A DNA stretch of 64,000 bases from Aquabacterium sp. (GTDB lineage: Bacteria; Pseudomonadota; Gammaproteobacteria; Burkholderiales; Burkholderiaceae_C): NCBI RefSeq assembly GCF_016195855.1, contig NZ_JACPYU010000003.1, positions 744,001-808,000 on the forward strand. Reading direction: 5' to 3'. Below, one piece after another: positions 9,510 to 20,644 of the stretch. Below the pieces are notes generated by a model. That model saw only the letters and a program-made list of their open reading frames with translations. It did not search any database and had not been told where the DNA came from. Position 1 is the stretch's first letter, and each line of letters starts with the position of its first letter. The position numbers and the translations under genes are program-made.

Positions 9510-10580
9510 TCACTCGATTTCGGTCTTGGTGGCGCACTCGGCATCAGTCGGGTTGATGCTGCAGCGTGCGCGCTTGATGATGTTCAGGCCCTGCTTGTTG
9601 TACAGGCCTTGCTTGGCGATCTCGATGCGCGACTCGCGGAACATCAGCACGTACTTGGGGATGCTGTCGGCAGGCAGCTCGTCCCACATCTTGGCGGGGA
9701 TGCCCTTCTCAGCCGTCTGGATGATGCCCAGGGCGCGATCGAACTGCGACAGCCAGTACTGGCGCGACTTCTCGCCAAAGCCTTCGGGGTATTTGGTCTT
9801 GTTGAGGATGACCTGCACCGTCGGGATCATGATCGGGAAGCGGCCAATGCCACCGGTCGTGCCGATGCCCTTGTACAGCTCGAAAGGCTTGAAGGCCACG
9901 GCCGGCAGGGTCACCATGTCCACGAAGCCGTTGTTGAACTTCGGGCCGATGTTGGTCACGTCCACCGACACAGGCTGCGCACCGATGCGCTGGATCATCA
10001 CGCCCTGGGCCTTGTCGTAGTCGAAGGCGGCGATCTTCTTGCCTGACAGGGCTTCGACGGAGTTGATCTTGCGGTCACGCACGATGGGGTAAGCGGCGCC
10101 CAGCGGGAAGATGCCGCCGACTTCGTAATTGCCTTCCACCATCAGCTTGGCGGCCTGGGGCGAGGCGAACACCTGCACCACCTTGCGCACGACTTCGTAG
10201 CTGGCGTCGATGTCGACCTTGCCGTTCTTGATCACGGTGGTCGAGCCGATGCTGTCCAGCGAACCGGCCACCATGTTGAACTGGCGGGTGCGGAAGGCCG
10301 TGGCGATCACGCCATCACACTGGCCGGCACGGAAGTCTTCGATGGCGACGCGCTCGTCGACATAGCTCTTGAGCTCGATGTCCGCGCCATTTTTCTGCAT
10401 GGCCAGCGCGTAGTCGGTTGCGGATGCGTACACGTCGCCCGTCTTGCCTGCCACGTCCCAGACGCAGATCAGGGTCTTGGCTTGTGCGGACATGGTGACA
10501 CCCATGGTGCCGCCCAGCACGGCGGCAGCAGCCAGAGAAAGAGGGGAAAGGCGAGCGAGGGTGCGTTGGATCAGAGCCAT
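9510..10580 (-). CDS. Putative periplasmic solute-binding-like protein (DUF6091-like)
   Basis: A 356-residue exported protein. A Sec signal (residues ~1-34, LAAAAVLGGTMGVTMSAQA) is followed by KTLICVWDVAGKTGDVYASA and a fold recalling TRAP or ABC solute-binding proteins (DIELKSYVDERVAIEDFRAGQCDGVIATAFRTRQF broken over two strands). It ends with several cysteines (ARCSINPTDAECATK). I recall this as the family annotated putative solute-binding protein, DUF6091, but no transporter partner is adjacent. A near-perfect Shine-Dalgarno (AAGGAGGT) lies 6 bases before the ATG, suggesting strong translation. Ligand unknown. Confidence 0.72.
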   Translation of the reverse strand: MALIQRTLARLSPLSLAAAAVLGGTMGVTMSAQAKTLICVWDVAGKTGDVYASATDYALAMQKNGADIELKSYVDERVAIEDFRAGQCDGVIATAFRTRQFNMVAGSLDSIGSTTVIKNGKVDIDASYEVVRKVVQVFASPQAAKLMVEGNYEVGGIFPLGAAYPIVRDRKINSVEALSGKKIAAFDYDKAQGVMIQRIGAQPVSVDVTNIGPKFNNGFVDMVTLPAVAFKPFELYKGIGTTGGIGRFPIMIPTVQVILNKTKYPEGFGEKSRQYWLSQFDRALGIIQTAEKGIPAKMWDELPADSIPKYVLMFRESRIEIAKQGLYNKQGLNIIKRARCSINPTDAECATKTEIE

Positions 10581-10586
10581 CAGGAG

Positions 10587-10599
10587 ACCTCCTTGGAGG
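10587..10599 (-). promoter_or_regulatory. Strong Shine-Dalgarno inside a short palindrome
   Basis: On the minus strand the leader of the 9510-10580 gene carries AAGGAGGT. The overlapping palindrome CCTCC-AA-GGAGG (10588-10599) could fold back on the ribosome-binding site. The loop would be only 2-4 nt, so sequestration is weak at best. Confidence 0.4.
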
Positions 10600-10828
10600 A
10601 TTCAGAAAGAAAAGGAAACAAGGGTCACGTTTTTAACGTACAACGCCACCACCCCAAGGACAGTACGAACCCTTGGTCACGAGCAAAGAGGGGGTCCAAA
10701 GCGTGCCGCCGCTTGCGATGGGTGAAATTTCCCTGACAAAAGTTACCTGAGGTTAACGCGCTTGCGCGCCTTGAAAGCGCCCCACGAGCGTGCTTCACAC
10801 GCCTCATGCAACACGCCTCGCGCCACGC

Positions 10829-11947
10829 TCAAGCCAGAACCAGGTTGTCCCGATGGATCATTTCGGGCTCGCTGGTAAAGCCCAGCACCGCCTCGATTTC
10901 GGACGAGGCCTTGCGCGCAATCAGGCGCGCCTCGCTGCTGGCGTAGTTGGCCAGCCCGCGGGCCACATCCTGGCCCGCACGGTTGCGCACGGCGATCACG
11001 TCGCCACGGTGGAACTCGCCCACCACCTCGACCATACCGATGGGCAGCAGGCTCTTGCCTTCATCACGCAATTTGGTGACCGCGCCGTCGTCGATCACCA
11101 CGGCACCGCGCAGCTGCAGATGGTCGGCCATCCACTGCTTGCGGGCGGTGAGTTTGGCCGTGGCGGCCACGAACAGCGAGCCAATGGCCTCGCCTTGTGT
11201 CAGGCGCACCAGCACATCAGGCTCGCGGCCCCAGGCGATCACGGTGGACGCCCCGCTGCCGGCCGCACGTTTGGCTGCCAGCACCTTGGTGATCATGCCG
11301 CCCGTGCCCACGCGCGAGCCGGCGCCGCCTGCCATCTGCTCCAGATCGGGGTCCCCCGCCGTACAGACGTCGATGAAGCGGGCGTTGGGGTCCTTTCGCG
11401 GGTCGGCGCTGTACAGGCCCTTCTGGTCAGTCAGGATGACCAGGGCATCGGCCTCGACCAGGTTGGCCACCAGGGCGCCCAGGGTGTCGTTGTCACCGAA
11501 CTTGATCTCGTCGGTGACCACGGTGTCGTTCTCGTTGATGACCGGCACCACCTTGTGCGAGAGCAGGGTCAACAGGGTCGAGCGGGCGTTGAGGTAACGC
11601 TCGCGGTCGGCCAGGTCGGCGTGCGTGAGCAGCACCTGGGCACTGCCCATGCCGTGCTCGCTCAGCTTGGTCTCGTACATCTGCGCCAGGCCCATCTGGC
11701 CCACGGCGGCGGCCGCCTGCAACTCATGCAGCTCTTTGGGGCGCGCAGCCCAGCCCAGGCGCTTCATGCCTTCGGCGATGGCGCCGCTGGACACCATGAT
11801 GACCTCGCGCCCATCGGCAGCCAAAGCCGCCATCTGACGGCACCAGGTGCCAATGGCCTCGGCGTCAACGCCCTTGCCTTCGTTGGTGACCAGGCTCGAA
11901 CCCACCTTGACGACAATGCGGCGGGCGTTTTTCAACACATCGTTCAT
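10829..11947 (-). CDS. proB: Glutamate 5-kinase with PUA domain
   Basis: ProB phosphorylates glutamate in the first step of proline synthesis. The 372-residue protein has the amino-acid-kinase core ([62 protein letters not shown]). A C-terminal PUA domain from about residue 280 starts near [14 protein letters not shown]. Length and motifs match full-length ProB. It lies 41 bases downstream of obgE on the same strand, the usual rplU-rpmA-obgE-proB order in betaproteobacteria. Confidence 0.97.
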   Translation of the reverse strand: MNDVLKNARRIVVKVGSSLVTNEGKGVDAEAIGTWCRQMAALAADGREVIMVSSGAIAEGMKRLGWAARPKELHELQAAAAVGQMGLAQMYETKLSEHGMGSAQVLLTHADLADRERYLNARSTLLTLLSHKVVPVINENDTVVTDEIKFGDNDTLGALVANLVEADALVILTDQKGLYSADPRKDPNARFIDVCTAGDPDLEQMAGGAGSRVGTGGMITKVLAAKRAAGSGASTVIAWGREPDVLVRLTQGEAIGSLFVAATAKLTARKQWMADHLQLRGAVVIDDGAVTKLRDEGKSLLPIGMVEVVGEFHRGDVIAVRNRAGQDVARGLANYASSEARLIARKASSEIEAVLGFTSEPEMIHRDNLVLA

Positions 11948-11988
11948 GGGCGGGCTCGGGCGTTCAATCGGGCATCAGTTGGAGAAGA

Positions 11989-13788
<1,800 letters not shown>

Positions 13789-13870
13789 TTATCCCGTCTG
13801 GCGAGGCCGATCTTCACCACCTTGTCACGGGGCGAGATCAAGACCGGGAAAGAAACGACAAGAAATGACA

Positions 13871-13894
13871 AAAGCCCCGGCAGACCGGGGCTTT
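13871..13894. terminator. Hairpin terminator between rpmA and obgE
   Basis: The perfect inverted repeat AAAGCCCCGG-CAGA-CCGGGGCTTT lies 59 bases beyond the rpmA stop and 118 bases before the obgE start. It could partly separate ribosomal-protein expression from obgE-proB. Confidence 0.85.
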
Positions 13895-13952
13895 GGTTCA
13901 GCACGCTGCCCAGCCGGAGCCGGGCAAGCGTTGTAGACCGATCAGAGATCGA

Positions 13953-14210
13953 TCAAACCGGCGTGACGATGACCGTCTTGCGGTTCAGCGAACCCTTGGT
14001 GGCGAAGGACACGGTGCCATCGACCAGCGCAAACAGGGTGTGGTCGCGGCCCATGCCGACGTTGGTGCCAGCGTGGAAACGGGTGCCGCGTTGGCGAACG
14101 ATGATCGAGCCAGCGGGGATCACTTGACCGCCGTAAGCCTTCACACCCAGCATCTTTGGTTGGGAATCACGGCCGTTCCGTGTGGAACCGCCGCCTTTTT
14201 TCTGTGCCAT
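13953..14210 (-). CDS. rpmA: 50S ribosomal protein L27
   Basis: An 85-residue protein, [19 protein letters not shown], with the conserved [22 protein letters not shown] and [21 protein letters not shown] segments. The N-terminal tail reaches the peptidyl-transferase centre. It directly follows rplU on the minus strand, the universal L21-L27 pair. A hairpin terminator follows the stop. Confidence 0.98.
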   Translation of the reverse strand: MAQKKGGGSTRNGRDSQPKMLGVKAYGGQVIPAGSIIVRQRGTRFHAGTNVGMGRDHTLFALVDGTVSFATKGSLNRKTVIVTPV

Positions 14211-14267
14211 GGATCTGCTCCTTGGTGACTGAGGTTAGACGTGACGTTTGAACATCAAGGCGCGAGA

Positions 14268-14579
14268 TCAGGCGTTCACAGCGCTGATTTGCAGCTCAGT
14301 GAAGTTCTGACGGTGACCTTGGCGCTTCTGATAGTGCTTACGACGGCGCATCTTGAAGATGCGGACCTTGTCGTGACGACCATGAGAAACAACAGTTGCT
14401 TTGACAGTTGCGCCAGCCACCAGGGGCGTGCCAACCTTCAGTTCTGCGCCGGAGCCGACTGCCAGAACCTGGTCGATCACGATCTCTTGGCCAACGTCCG
14501 CAGCAATCTGTTCTACTTTAATTTTTTCGCCTGCAGCAACTTTGTATTGTTTGCCGCCGGTTTTTATGACCGCGTACAT
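14268..14579 (-). CDS. rplU: 50S ribosomal protein L21
   Basis: A 103-residue protein starting [20 protein letters not shown] and ending [14 protein letters not shown], with the conserved [16 protein letters not shown] motif. It binds 23S rRNA. The start is fixed by alignment at 14579; a longer reading with MKGLN in front is not conserved. It is the first gene of the rplU-rpmA-(obgE-proB) unit. Confidence 0.98.
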   Translation of the reverse strand: MYAVIKTGGKQYKVAAGEKIKVEQIAADVGQEIVIDQVLAVGSGAELKVGTPLVAGATVKATVVSHGRHDKVRIFKMRRRKHYQKRQGHRQNFTELQISAVNA

Positions 14580-14642
14580 GTTGAGACCTTTCAAAGAAAA
14601 GAACTTGCCTCGCGTCCTGAACCCACGGCAATAGCCACAGGC

Positions 14643-16052
14643 TCACAAAGCGAAGCTCTCCACTTTAGCACGGTCTCTTGGAGATGTAAAGGGGCGCTGC
14701 GGGCCGACGAGCTCCACCGAGGGCATCACAGGGGGGATGAACGCCGGCACATGGAAAGTGGCGTCGTAGCTGCTGGCGGTAGCGGCGAGGGAGTCGGGAG
14801 GAGCGAAGGTCGCACCGGCCCGGCCAGCATGCGGGCCGGCTGGCCCCTCACCACTACCCTCACCCTGATGCCCCCAGCCGAAAAAGCTCTGCACTTCCTG
14901 GCGCTTGGCCAGGGCGTCGGTGAAACCCAGGTGGATCAGCTCGCGGGTGAAGGAGGACTCGAACAGCAGGTAGCTGGCCAGGGCAGAACCACGCGCCGTC
15001 TTGCCTCGCCCGTACACGCCCACGGCGCGCAGCATGGCACGCACGGCGGGCGGCAAGGCCCAGAGATGGCGGGCAGCGATGTCATCGATGCGCTGGCTGG
15101 GTGCGATCACCAGGATGTCCACCGGGCGCAATGCAGATTGGGCGCGCGCCTCCGAAGGCAGCAGGCTCAAGGTTTTGTTGATGCGCTGCATGCGCTCGAT
15201 GTCCACGGCCAGCGCATCCAGGAAGATGCTGGACATGGCGTGACCGGCGATTTGCGCCAGATTGGGGTACTCGACCACGGCGTCGCGGGGCGCGGGGGGT
15301 TCGTGCAGGCGCCCTGCCCCGATCACCAGGATGCGGTCAGCACCCAGGTGGATGGCCGGCGAGATGGGCGCCGCCTGGCGCATGGAGCCGTCACCCAGGT
15401 AATGCGGGCGGCCATCGACGTGCAGCTTGACGGCCGGGAACACGAAGGGGATGGCCGACGAGGCCATGAGGTGATCCAGGCCCAGTTGGTCCTTCACGCT
15501 GATGCGTTGTGAGCGGGCCCAGGGCGTGATGTGGTGGACGCTGTCGTAGAAGGTGACGTGCTCGCCTGTTGTGTAGCTGGACGCTGAAATGGCCACCGCA
15601 TCCAGATGGCCATCGGCCATGAGTTGGGGCAGGCGGTCCACCTGGAACAGCGAGGGCAGGAACTCGCGCAGCGGCTCGTTGTCCAGCAAGGAGCGCGGGC
15701 GGGCCTTGCGCCAGCGGGCCACGGCCCAACCCAGCGAAAACAGCGTCAGCCACTGGGCCCCCGAGCGGATCACACCCAGAGAGTCAGAGCGGTAGACCTG
15801 CTCGGAGCGGAAATCACGCCAGACCTCGACCATGGCGCGCACCGCCAGATCGTAGTGGTCAGCCTGACAGGCCAGGGCCAGGCCATTGATGGCGCCTGCC
15901 GAGGTGCCGCTGATGATTTGAAAAGGGTTACCCCGCCGACCTTCGCCGCTTTCTCGGCGAATCAGCTGCAGTGCTTGGAGCACGCCGACCTGGTAGGCGG
16001 CGCGGGCGCCACCACCAGTCAGGATCAGGGCAGTCTTTCCAGGCAGGCTCAT
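14643..16052 (-). CDS. Patatin-like phospholipase
   Basis: A 469-residue acyl hydrolase of the patatin/RssA type. The oxyanion loop [13 protein letters not shown] (residues ~12-23), the nucleophile elbow GTSAG with Ser51, and the DG motif at Asp221-Gly222 ([12 protein letters not shown]) complete the Ser-Asp dyad. A conserved [11 protein letters not shown] segment lies between them. No signal peptide is seen, so it is likely cytoplasmic or membrane-associated. The C-terminal ~60 residues (rich in Gly, Pro, Ser) look unstructured. The gene carries the probable rplU promoter in its 3' end. Substrate unknown. Confidence 0.93.
   Translation of the reverse strand: MSLPGKTALILTGGGARAAYQVGVLQALQLIRRESGEGRRGNPFQIISGTSAGAINGLALACQADHYDLAVRAMVEVWRDFRSEQVYRSDSLGVIRSGAQWLTLFSLGWAVARWRKARPRSLLDNEPLREFLPSLFQVDRLPQLMADGHLDAVAISASSYTTGEHVTFYDSVHHITPWARSQRISVKDQLGLDHLMASSAIPFVFPAVKLHVDGRPHYLGDGSMRQAAPISPAIHLGADRILVIGAGRLHEPPAPRDAVVEYPNLAQIAGHAMSSIFLDALAVDIERMQRINKTLSLLPSEARAQSALRPVDILVIAPSQRIDDIAARHLWALPPAVRAMLRAVGVYGRGKTARGSALASYLLFESSFTRELIHLGFTDALAKRQEVQSFFGWGHQGEGSGEGPAGPHAGRAGATFAPPDSLAATASSYDATFHVPAFIPPVMPSVELVGPQRPFTSPRDRAKVESFAL
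14662..14690 (-). promoter_or_regulatory. Candidate sigma70 promoter of rplU-rpmA
   Basis: Read on the minus strand, TTTACA (14690-14685), a 17-base spacer, then TAAAGT (14667-14662). The match is 5/6 and 4/6 to consensus. It lies inside the last codons of the upstream patatin gene, about 85 bases before the rplU ATG. Confidence 0.55.
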
Positions 16053-16119
16053 GGGCCTTTATCGGTCAATAGTTGGCAAAAGTTGAGGCTGTGTGCCGCT
16101 TTATCGCCCCTGATCGGGG

Positions 16120-17082
16120 TCACGGCCGCCAGCGCATCAGGGTGGACTTGCCAAACAGGCTTTCCACCAGATCCACGACCAGTTCGGCCGTGCGGTTCTG
16201 CACATCGCGCGCGGGATTGAGTTCGACCACGTCCAGCGAAGCCAGGCGGCCGGTGTCGGCGATCATCTCCATGCACAACTGGGCTTCGCGGTAGGACGGG
16301 CCACCCCGCACGGCGGTGCCCACGCCGGGCGCGATGTCCGGGTCCAGGAAATCCACGTCGAAGCTCAGGTGCAGGTGGGTGCGCTCGTCCACACCCAGCA
16401 GCGCCTGCTGCATGACGGCGCGCATGCCGTGCTCGTCCAGGTGGCGCATGTCGAACACCTCCAGGCCTTGCGCGTGCACGAAGCGGCGCTCCAGCGGGTC
16501 GACGCTGCGCACACCGATCAGGCGGATGTCGTCGGGCAGCAAAGCCGGCGGGCCTGCTTCGACCTCGCCCCAGTTGCCAGCCAGACGCAAGAGGCTGGCC
16601 GGGCCGTGGCCACACAGCACCGCCACGGGCATGCCATGGATGTTGCCGCTGGGGGTGATGTCACTGGTGTTGAAGTCGGCGTGGGCATCCAGCCAGATCA
16701 CGCGCAGGCGCTGCCCGGTGGCGCGGCAGTGCGCGGCCACGGCGCCAATGGAGCCAATGGCCAGGCTGTGGTCGCCGCCCAGCATCATGGGCACTTCACC
16801 GGCTTGCAAGGCTTGCGACACGGCATCGAACACGGCCTGGTTCCAGGCCAGGCTTTCGGGCAGGTGGCGGTGGCCGTCTTGTGGCGGCAAGCAGGGATTG
16901 GGTGGGCCCTGCAGGTTGCCGGCATCCAGCACCTGCAGCCCCAAGCGGGCCATGGCCTCGGGCAGGCCGGCCACACGCAGGGCTTCCGGCCCCAGCGAGG
17001 CCCCGCGCATGCTGGCCCCGATGTCGGTCGGCGCACCAATCAGCCGCAAGCGGGTGACGGGCTCGGTGACATCGGTGTTCAT
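16120..17082 (-). CDS. rocF: Arginase
   Basis: A 320-residue ureohydrolase that splits arginine to ornithine and urea. It has the two-Mn-binding motifs GGDHS (residues 102-106), WLDAHADFNTS (DAHAD 132-136) with SGNIHGMPV, and SFDVDFLDPDIAPG. The N-terminal LIGAPTDIGASMRGASLGPEALR is typical of arginase rather than agmatinase. It is not in an obvious arginine-catabolic cluster here; putA, which handles the proline/P5C branch, lies 41 kb away. Confidence 0.92.
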   Translation of the reverse strand: MNTDVTEPVTRLRLIGAPTDIGASMRGASLGPEALRVAGLPEAMARLGLQVLDAGNLQGPPNPCLPPQDGHRHLPESLAWNQAVFDAVSQALQAGEVPMMLGGDHSLAIGSIGAVAAHCRATGQRLRVIWLDAHADFNTSDITPSGNIHGMPVAVLCGHGPASLLRLAGNWGEVEAGPPALLPDDIRLIGVRSVDPLERRFVHAQGLEVFDMRHLDEHGMRAVMQQALLGVDERTHLHLSFDVDFLDPDIAPGVGTAVRGGPSYREAQLCMEMIADTGRLASLDVVELNPARDVQNRTAELVVDLVESLFGKSTLMRWRP

Positions 17083-17100
17083 GTCGGGCTCCTTGTGACC

Positions 17101-18006
17101 TTACCAGCCGCAGGCGGTGTCGTCGTCCAGCTTGCCCAGGCCGTAGACCTTTTGCAAGGTGGCCCAGGCCTCATCGGCCGTCTCGACGTAGTGGAAGAGG
17201 TTCAGGTCTTCCGGGCTGATCATGCCCGTGTCGACCAGGTGATCGAAATTGATCAGCTTGGTCCAGAAGTCGCGCCCGAACAGCAGGATGGGGCGCTTGC
17301 GGCACTTGCCCGTCTGGATCAGCGTGAGTGTCTCGAACAGTTCATCGAGCGTGCCGAAGCCGCCGGGGAAGCACACCAGCGCCACCGAGCGCATCAGGAA
17401 GTGCATCTTGCGCAGCGCAAAGTAGTGGAACTGGAAGCACAGGCGTGGCGTGATGTAGGGGTTGGGCTCCTGCTCGTGTGGCAGCACGATGTTCAGGCCC
17501 AGGCTTTTGCCGCCCACCTCGAAAGCACCACGGTTGCCCGCCTCCATCACACCCGGGCCGCCGCCGGTGACCACGTAGATCGGGGTGTGCAGTTGGGTCG
17601 AGTGCTCGGTGACGATGCTGGCAAAGGCCCGCGCCTCTTCGTAGTAGCGCGACATCTCGACGTGGCGCTGCGCGGCGCGCACGGCCTGCTCGCGTGCGGG
17701 GCTGTCGGGCTGCTCCATGGCTTCGCGCAGCTTGGCCTGCGAGACCTCGGCCGGCAGGATGCGCGCGCTGCCGAAAACGACGATGGTGGACTCGATCGCC
17801 TCTTCGCGCTGGATCATCTCGGGCTTGAGCAACTCCAGCTGCATGCGCACGGGCCGCAGATCGGGGTGAAGCAGGAACTCCTGATCGGTGAAAGCCAGGT
17901 CGTAGCTGCTGTCCGGGCCGGCGTAGAGCGAGGGTTTGCTGGCGCTTCGGGCATCCTGACCCGCAGTGGGGAAGTTGCGCTCCAGAAGCTCTTTGGGGTT
18001 GTTCAT
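17101..18006 (-). CDS. LOG-family (TIGR00730) nucleotide-hydrolase-like protein
   Basis: A 301-residue Rossmann-fold protein. It has the family motifs VTGGGPGVMEAGNRGA and CFPGGFGTLDELFE, which mark the lysine-decarboxylase-like/LOG family of cytokinin phosphoribohydrolases and nucleotide 5'-monophosphate nucleosidases. About 80 extra N-terminal residues precede the core, a longer form seen in proteobacteria. Its precise substrate cannot be told. It ends in TAA, 18 bases before the arginase start on the same strand, so the two may be co-transcribed. Confidence 0.86.
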   Translation of the reverse strand: MNNPKELLERNFPTAGQDARSASKPSLYAGPDSSYDLAFTDQEFLLHPDLRPVRMQLELLKPEMIQREEAIESTIVVFGSARILPAEVSQAKLREAMEQPDSPAREQAVRAAQRHVEMSRYYEEARAFASIVTEHSTQLHTPIYVVTGGGPGVMEAGNRGAFEVGGKSLGLNIVLPHEQEPNPYITPRLCFQFHYFALRKMHFLMRSVALVCFPGGFGTLDELFETLTLIQTGKCRKRPILLFGRDFWTKLINFDHLVDTGMISPEDLNLFHYVETADEAWATLQKVYGLGKLDDDTACGW

Positions 18007-18143
18007 GGCAAACGGTCCTGCTCAATGGCTGCACCGCCTGCAAACGAGCGGCGCTTGTTTGTCAGTATGCCGCCGGGGGCCGCCTGGGTGCCGTCAAATA
18101 AGACCGTCAAGCAAAGGGAGTTGCGATTTCACCGCACTCGCCG

Positions 18144-18917
18144 CTAACCTTGGCCACACACCGTGCAGTTGGGTTGGCGCTTGGCGCGCAGCTCCGTCCA
18201 GGTCCAGCTGCGCCCGTCCAGCAGCAGCAAGCGGCCCGCCAGGCTGTCGTGCCCGGCCCAGGGGGACATGGGTGACGATTGCAGCAGGAGCTTGAGGGCC
18301 TCGCCCGCCTGCATGACACCCATCATGCCCACCACGGGCGCAAACACCCCCAGCATGGCGCAACGTGTTTCCTCGGGCGGCGCATCGGGCGGGAACAGGC
18401 AAGCATAACAAGGCCCGGTCGGCACACGTGGGTCGAACACGCTGATCTGGCCATCAAAGCGCACCGCCGATGCCGACACCAGCGGCACACCGGCTTCGCG
18501 GCAGACGCGGTTGATCAACTGACGGATGGCGAAGCGGTCGGTGCAGTCGAGCACCACCTGGGCCTGGGGCACCCACTCGCGCAACAGGGCTTCGTCGGCC
18601 GCCTGGGCGATGGCATGCACCTGCACGCCCGGGTTGAGTTGGGCCAGCGCCAACTCGGCCGACAGCACCTTGGGTTGGCCCACCCGCTCGGTGGTGTGCG
18701 CAATCTGGCGCTGCAGGTTGGTGATGTCGACCGTGTCGGGGTCGACCACGGTGATGCGCCCTACCCCGGCCGAGGCCAGGTACATGAGAGCGGGGGCACC
18801 CAGCCCCCCGGCACCGATCACCAGGGCATGCGAGGCCAGCAACTGGTCCTGCGCCTCCTCCGACCACTCGTCCAGCAGGAGGTGGCGGCTGTAGCGCAGG
18901 CGCTGGTCGTCGTCCAA
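18144..18917 (-). CDS. moeB: MoeB/ThiF/HesA family adenylyltransferase, TAG stop
   Basis: An E1-like enzyme of 257 residues. RYSRHLLLDEWSEEAQDQLL is followed by the ATP loop LVIGAGGLGAPALMYLASAG, VVDPDTVDITNLQRQ and DCTDRFAIRQLIN. Two zinc CxxC pairs are present (CYAC and the C-terminal CTVC). It adenylates the C-terminal glycine of a ThiS- or MoaD-like sulfur carrier; MoeB (molybdenum cofactor) is favoured by the zinc pairs and the overall MoeB likeness, but ThiF is not excluded. The gene ends in TAG, a codon that needs RF1. It follows ctp on the same strand. Confidence 0.85.
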   Translation of the reverse strand: MDDDQRLRYSRHLLLDEWSEEAQDQLLASHALVIGAGGLGAPALMYLASAGVGRITVVDPDTVDITNLQRQIAHTTERVGQPKVLSAELALAQLNPGVQVHAIAQAADEALLREWVPQAQVVLDCTDRFAIRQLINRVCREAGVPLVSASAVRFDGQISVFDPRVPTGPCYACLFPPDAPPEETRCAMLGVFAPVVGMMGVMQAGEALKLLLQSSPMSPWAGHDSLAGRLLLLDGRSWTWTELRAKRQPNCTVCGQG

Positions 18918-18963
18918 GGCTGAGCCCCTTGTCGTCGCGTTCTGCGTGGCGTTCAGGCCCAGA

Positions 18964-20406
18964 TCACTGAGCCTTGCTGTCCTCGGGCTTGCGCTCGGTC
19001 ATGGTCTTGGAGACCAGCACCGTCTTGCCTTGCAGCTTGTTGAGGGCTTGCTGCAGCGGGAAGTCTTCGGCACTGCCGAATTCAGGCAGAGGCTTGGGCG
19101 CCTCGTTCTTCTTGGCGTTGGCCTCTTCCAGCTTCTTGATGGCCTCTTCGCGCGCCTTTTCACGGGCGGCGTCCTTCACCTCGGCGCCTTGGCCACTGCC
19201 AATGTGCTTTTCCAGATCGGCTTCGCGCACACGCAGGGCCGAGTACAGGTTGCCGTCGGCGCTTTCGTCCACCATCACGTCAGGCACGATGCCCTTGGCC
19301 TGGATGGAGCGACCGCTTGGCGTGTAGTAGCGGGCGGTGGTGATCTTCAAGGCGGTGTCGGCCGTCAGCTGGCGCACGGTCTGCACCGAGCCCTTGCCGA
19401 AGGTCTGGCCACCCATGATGACGGCGCGCTTGTGGTCCTGCAAAGCGCCCGAGACGATTTCGCTGGCGGATGCCGAGCCTTCGTTCACCAGCACCACCAG
19501 GGGCACGGTCTTGAGCGCGGCGGGCAGCTTGGCAAGCGGGTCCGAGCCAAAGCGGCGCGAGTAGTCTTCAGAGCGGGCCTTGAACACGGCCTTGGACTCT
19601 GGCAACTGGCCGTTGGTGGACACCACCGGCACGTCCTTGGGCAGGAAAGCGGCGGACACGGCGATCGCGCCCTCCAGCAGGCCGCCCGGGTCGTTACGCA
19701 GGTCCAGCACCAGGCCCTTGAGCTTGGGGTCGTCCTTGTAGAGCTTCTCGACCTTGGCCACGAAGTCTTCCACCGTGCGGTCCTGGAACTGGGTGATGCG
19801 CACCCAGCCGTAGCCCGGCTCGATCATCTTGGCGCGCACGCTCTGGACACGGATCTCCTCGCGGGTGATCGTGACCGGGAAGCTGCGGTTCTCGGACTTG
19901 CGGAAAATGTTGAGCACGACCTTGGTATTGGGCTCGCCGCGCATGCGCTTGACGGCCTGGTCCATGGTCAGGCCCTTGACGTAGGTGTCGTCGATCTTGG
20001 TGATCAGGTCGCCCGTCTTGAGGCCGGCGCGGAAGGCTGGGGAGCCTTCGATAGGCGAGACCACCTTGACCAGGCCGTCTTCCATGCCGATTTCGATGCC
20101 CACCCCCACAAACTTGCCGGTGGTGCCTTCACGGAATTCCTTGAAGGTGGTCTTGTCGAAATAAACCGAGTGCGGGTCCAGCCCGGAAACCATGCCGCCA
20201 ATGGCGTCACCGATGAGTTTCTTTTCATCAACGGGTTCGACGTAATCGGTTTTGATCATCCCGAATACCGCCGCCAGTTGCTGCATTTCTTCGAGCGGCA
20301 AAGGCGTCACCGAATTACGGGCCGTGGCACCGAATTGCATGGTGGTCAAGCCGCCGGCCAGCGCACCCAGCGCGACCCAGCCTGCGATCTTCAATTTGGA
20401 AGTCAT
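18964..20406 (-). CDS. Carboxy-terminal processing protease (S41, CtpA-like), exported
   Basis: A 480-residue S41 protease. The N-terminal hydrophobic segment (residues ~6-28) is a signal or anchor. A PDZ domain spans about residues 95-185 (VKVVSPIEGSPAFRAGLKTGDLI). The catalytic core includes LDLRNDPGGLL, Ser313 in NEGSASASEIV and Lys338 in GGQTFGKGSVQT. It trims C-termini of periplasmic proteins and is often linked to peptidoglycan hydrolase turnover. A long Lys/Glu-rich helix (residues ~415-445) is probably a coiled coil. Stop of ctp and start of moeB are 46 bases apart. Confidence 0.95.
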   Translation of the reverse strand: MTSKLKIAGWVALGALAGGLTTMQFGATARNSVTPLPLEEMQQLAAVFGMIKTDYVEPVDEKKLIGDAIGGMVSGLDPHSVYFDKTTFKEFREGTTGKFVGVGIEIGMEDGLVKVVSPIEGSPAFRAGLKTGDLITKIDDTYVKGLTMDQAVKRMRGEPNTKVVLNIFRKSENRSFPVTITREEIRVQSVRAKMIEPGYGWVRITQFQDRTVEDFVAKVEKLYKDDPKLKGLVLDLRNDPGGLLEGAIAVSAAFLPKDVPVVSTNGQLPESKAVFKARSEDYSRRFGSDPLAKLPAALKTVPLVVLVNEGSASASEIVSGALQDHKRAVIMGGQTFGKGSVQTVRQLTADTALKITTARYYTPSGRSIQAKGIVPDVMVDESADGNLYSALRVREADLEKHIGSGQGAEVKDAAREKAREEAIKKLEEANAKKNEAPKPLPEFGSAEDFPLQQALNKLQGKTVLVSKTMTERKPEDSKAQ

Positions 20407-20644
20407 GGCGTGTATTTGCCTTTTCGAACCACAGCGACGCAGGTTTCTAAACTCAACCTGCTTGATGACTGATCAGTATAGGACCGCACAGCCCCTCCTC
20501 GCAGGGAATAAGGGTGCAGTTCTGGCGCTGTTGACCGGATTGACGCCAATTTCCGGTGTCGAAATGGGCATTTGTCCCCGCCCTGTCGCACAAACCTGAC
20601 GACCAGGCAGGCAAGGCGGGGAGAAATCCGGCAGCAATCCAGGC

